From: Crateriforma conspicua
GTDB taxonomy: Bacteria; Planctomycetota; Planctomycetia; Pirellulales; Pirellulaceae
NCBI RefSeq assembly: GCF_007752935.1
Contig: NZ_CP036319.1
Location: 5,994,501 to 6,058,500, forward strand
Direction: 5' to 3'
Length of the DNA stretch: 64,000 bases
Numbering within the stretch: the stretch's first letter is position 1; each line of letters opens with the position of its first letter. The notes under the pieces were generated by a model that was not told where the DNA came from, did no database searches, and saw only the letters and a list, made by a program, of their open reading frames with translations. This document shows, in pieces, positions 63,585 through 64,000 of this stretch. The position numbers were made by a program, and so were the translations under genes.

Positions 63585-63612
63585 ATCGTCATCTGATGCT
63601 CTAGCTCGAACA

Positions 63613-63642
63613 GCCGCCGGTGTTTTCATCGGCGGCTTTTTT
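63613..63642 (+). terminator. Rho-independent terminator after the flagellar sigma gene
   Basis: GCCGCCGGTG, loop TTTT, CATCGGCGGC: a ten-base stem with one G-T pair, followed directly by TTTTTTC. It begins 28 bases after the stop codon. The clearest terminator in the window. Confidence 0.9.
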
Positions 63643-63872
63643 CATGCGACAACCGTTGTCTTGATACCCCCAAACACAATCGCACTTTCGAACGTTTGCA
63701 AAGACGATTCTTCATGCCGGCGAATCGCGATCAAATCCCTATCGTCTGGTGCGCGTGACCTTGTCCACGACAGCGAACCGTGGGCCGTTGCGATAAAATC
63801 TTGGCATCCCCATTCATGGGCCCCTTTGGATTAAGCCCACCCACCAAGTCCTTTTCGCACGACCGCTGACCT

Positions 63873-64000
63873 ATGATCCTGGCACTTGACCAAGGCACCA
63901 CCAGCAGCCGCGCCCTGCTGATCCATCACGACGGATCCGTCGTTGGAATGAAACAGCAAGAGTTCACCCAGCATTATCCCAAGCCGGGCTGGGTCGAACA
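63873..64000 (+). CDS. glpK: Glycerol kinase, N-terminus only
   Basis: The first 42 codons, running off the right edge. [19 protein letters not shown] is the phosphate-1 loop of the FGGY kinase family, and [14 protein letters not shown] is typical of glycerol kinase. It phosphorylates glycerol to glycerol 3-phosphate. The rest lies outside the window, so completeness cannot be judged. The 230 bases between the terminator and this start hold no recognised gene. Confidence 0.9.
   Translation, partial: MILALDQGTTSSRALLIHHDGSVVGMKQQEFTQHYPKPGWVE

Noticed and set aside
1-64000. Prophage, insertion sequence, integron, CRISPR array or rRNA operon
   Set aside because: No transposase, integrase, terminal repeats, direct repeat arrays or rRNA-like sequence was noticed anywhere in the window.

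Overview
The window looks like chromosomal DNA of a planctomycete, probably a Rhodopirellula-like member of the Pirellulaceae. This is inferred from the gene content. DUF1080 and PQQ-repeat exported proteins, a heparinase-like DUF4962 protein, a sulfotransferase, an HTTM protein and the HpnCDE squalene route are found together with many GTG and TTG starts, weak Shine-Dalgarno sequences and GC-rich codons. I see no prophage, insertion sequence, CRISPR array, tRNA or rRNA. Genes are dense, on both strands, in short operons often joined by 4-base ATGA or GTGA overlaps.

Layout. 1-10.9 kb: a cut-off EEP-family membrane protein, alanine dehydrogenase, an MsbA-like ABC exporter, a PQQ-propeller protein, a secreted prenyltransferase-repeat protein, MutM, a DUF429-like protein, stand-alone TrpB, a metallo-hydrolase and a Rieske ferredoxin. 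11-18.4 kb: a DNA-repair neighbourhood with a B12-binding radical SAM protein, a TIGR03916-type radical SAM protein coupled to a DUF4130-UdgX uracil-DNA glycosylase, and a class II-like photolyase fused to a renalase-like flavoprotein. 18.5-22.9 kb: isoprenoid genes, with hpnC-hpnD-hpnE divergent from ispH, so the MEP pathway end step and squalene formation sit back to back. 22.9-32.4 kb: an esterase/DUF1080/sulfotransferase operon, a MazG-like pyrophosphohydrolase coupled to a large exported membrane protein, an ABC ATPase, holA and a small membrane protein. 32.4-39.7 kb: an exported beta-sandwich protein, mnmG, and the iron operon feoA-feoB-Cys-rich partner behind a Fur-like operator. 40-46.8 kb: an HTH-REC regulator with a soluble histidine kinase, and an unusual coupled operon of an Lnt-like protein, a STAS protein and a GspE/PilT-like ATPase. 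47-50.2 kb: gatA and gatB without gatC, plus a small antisense ORF with a very strong ribosome binding site. 50.3-58.7 kb: a chemoreceptor, a small secreted protein, a porin, a heparinase-like protein and an HTTM pair. 58.9-63.6 kb: flagellar flhA, flhF, a small membrane protein and the flagellar sigma factor, ended by a clear terminator. The window closes inside glpK.

The most distinctive points are the photolyase-flavoprotein fusion, the Lnt-like/STAS/ATPase operon in which the Lnt-like protein appears to lack catalytic residues, an inverted repeat straddling a candidate promoter of the radical SAM-UdgX operon, and a candidate sigma-28 promoter within the flagellar cluster. All function assignments come from reading motifs by eye; no database search was run.
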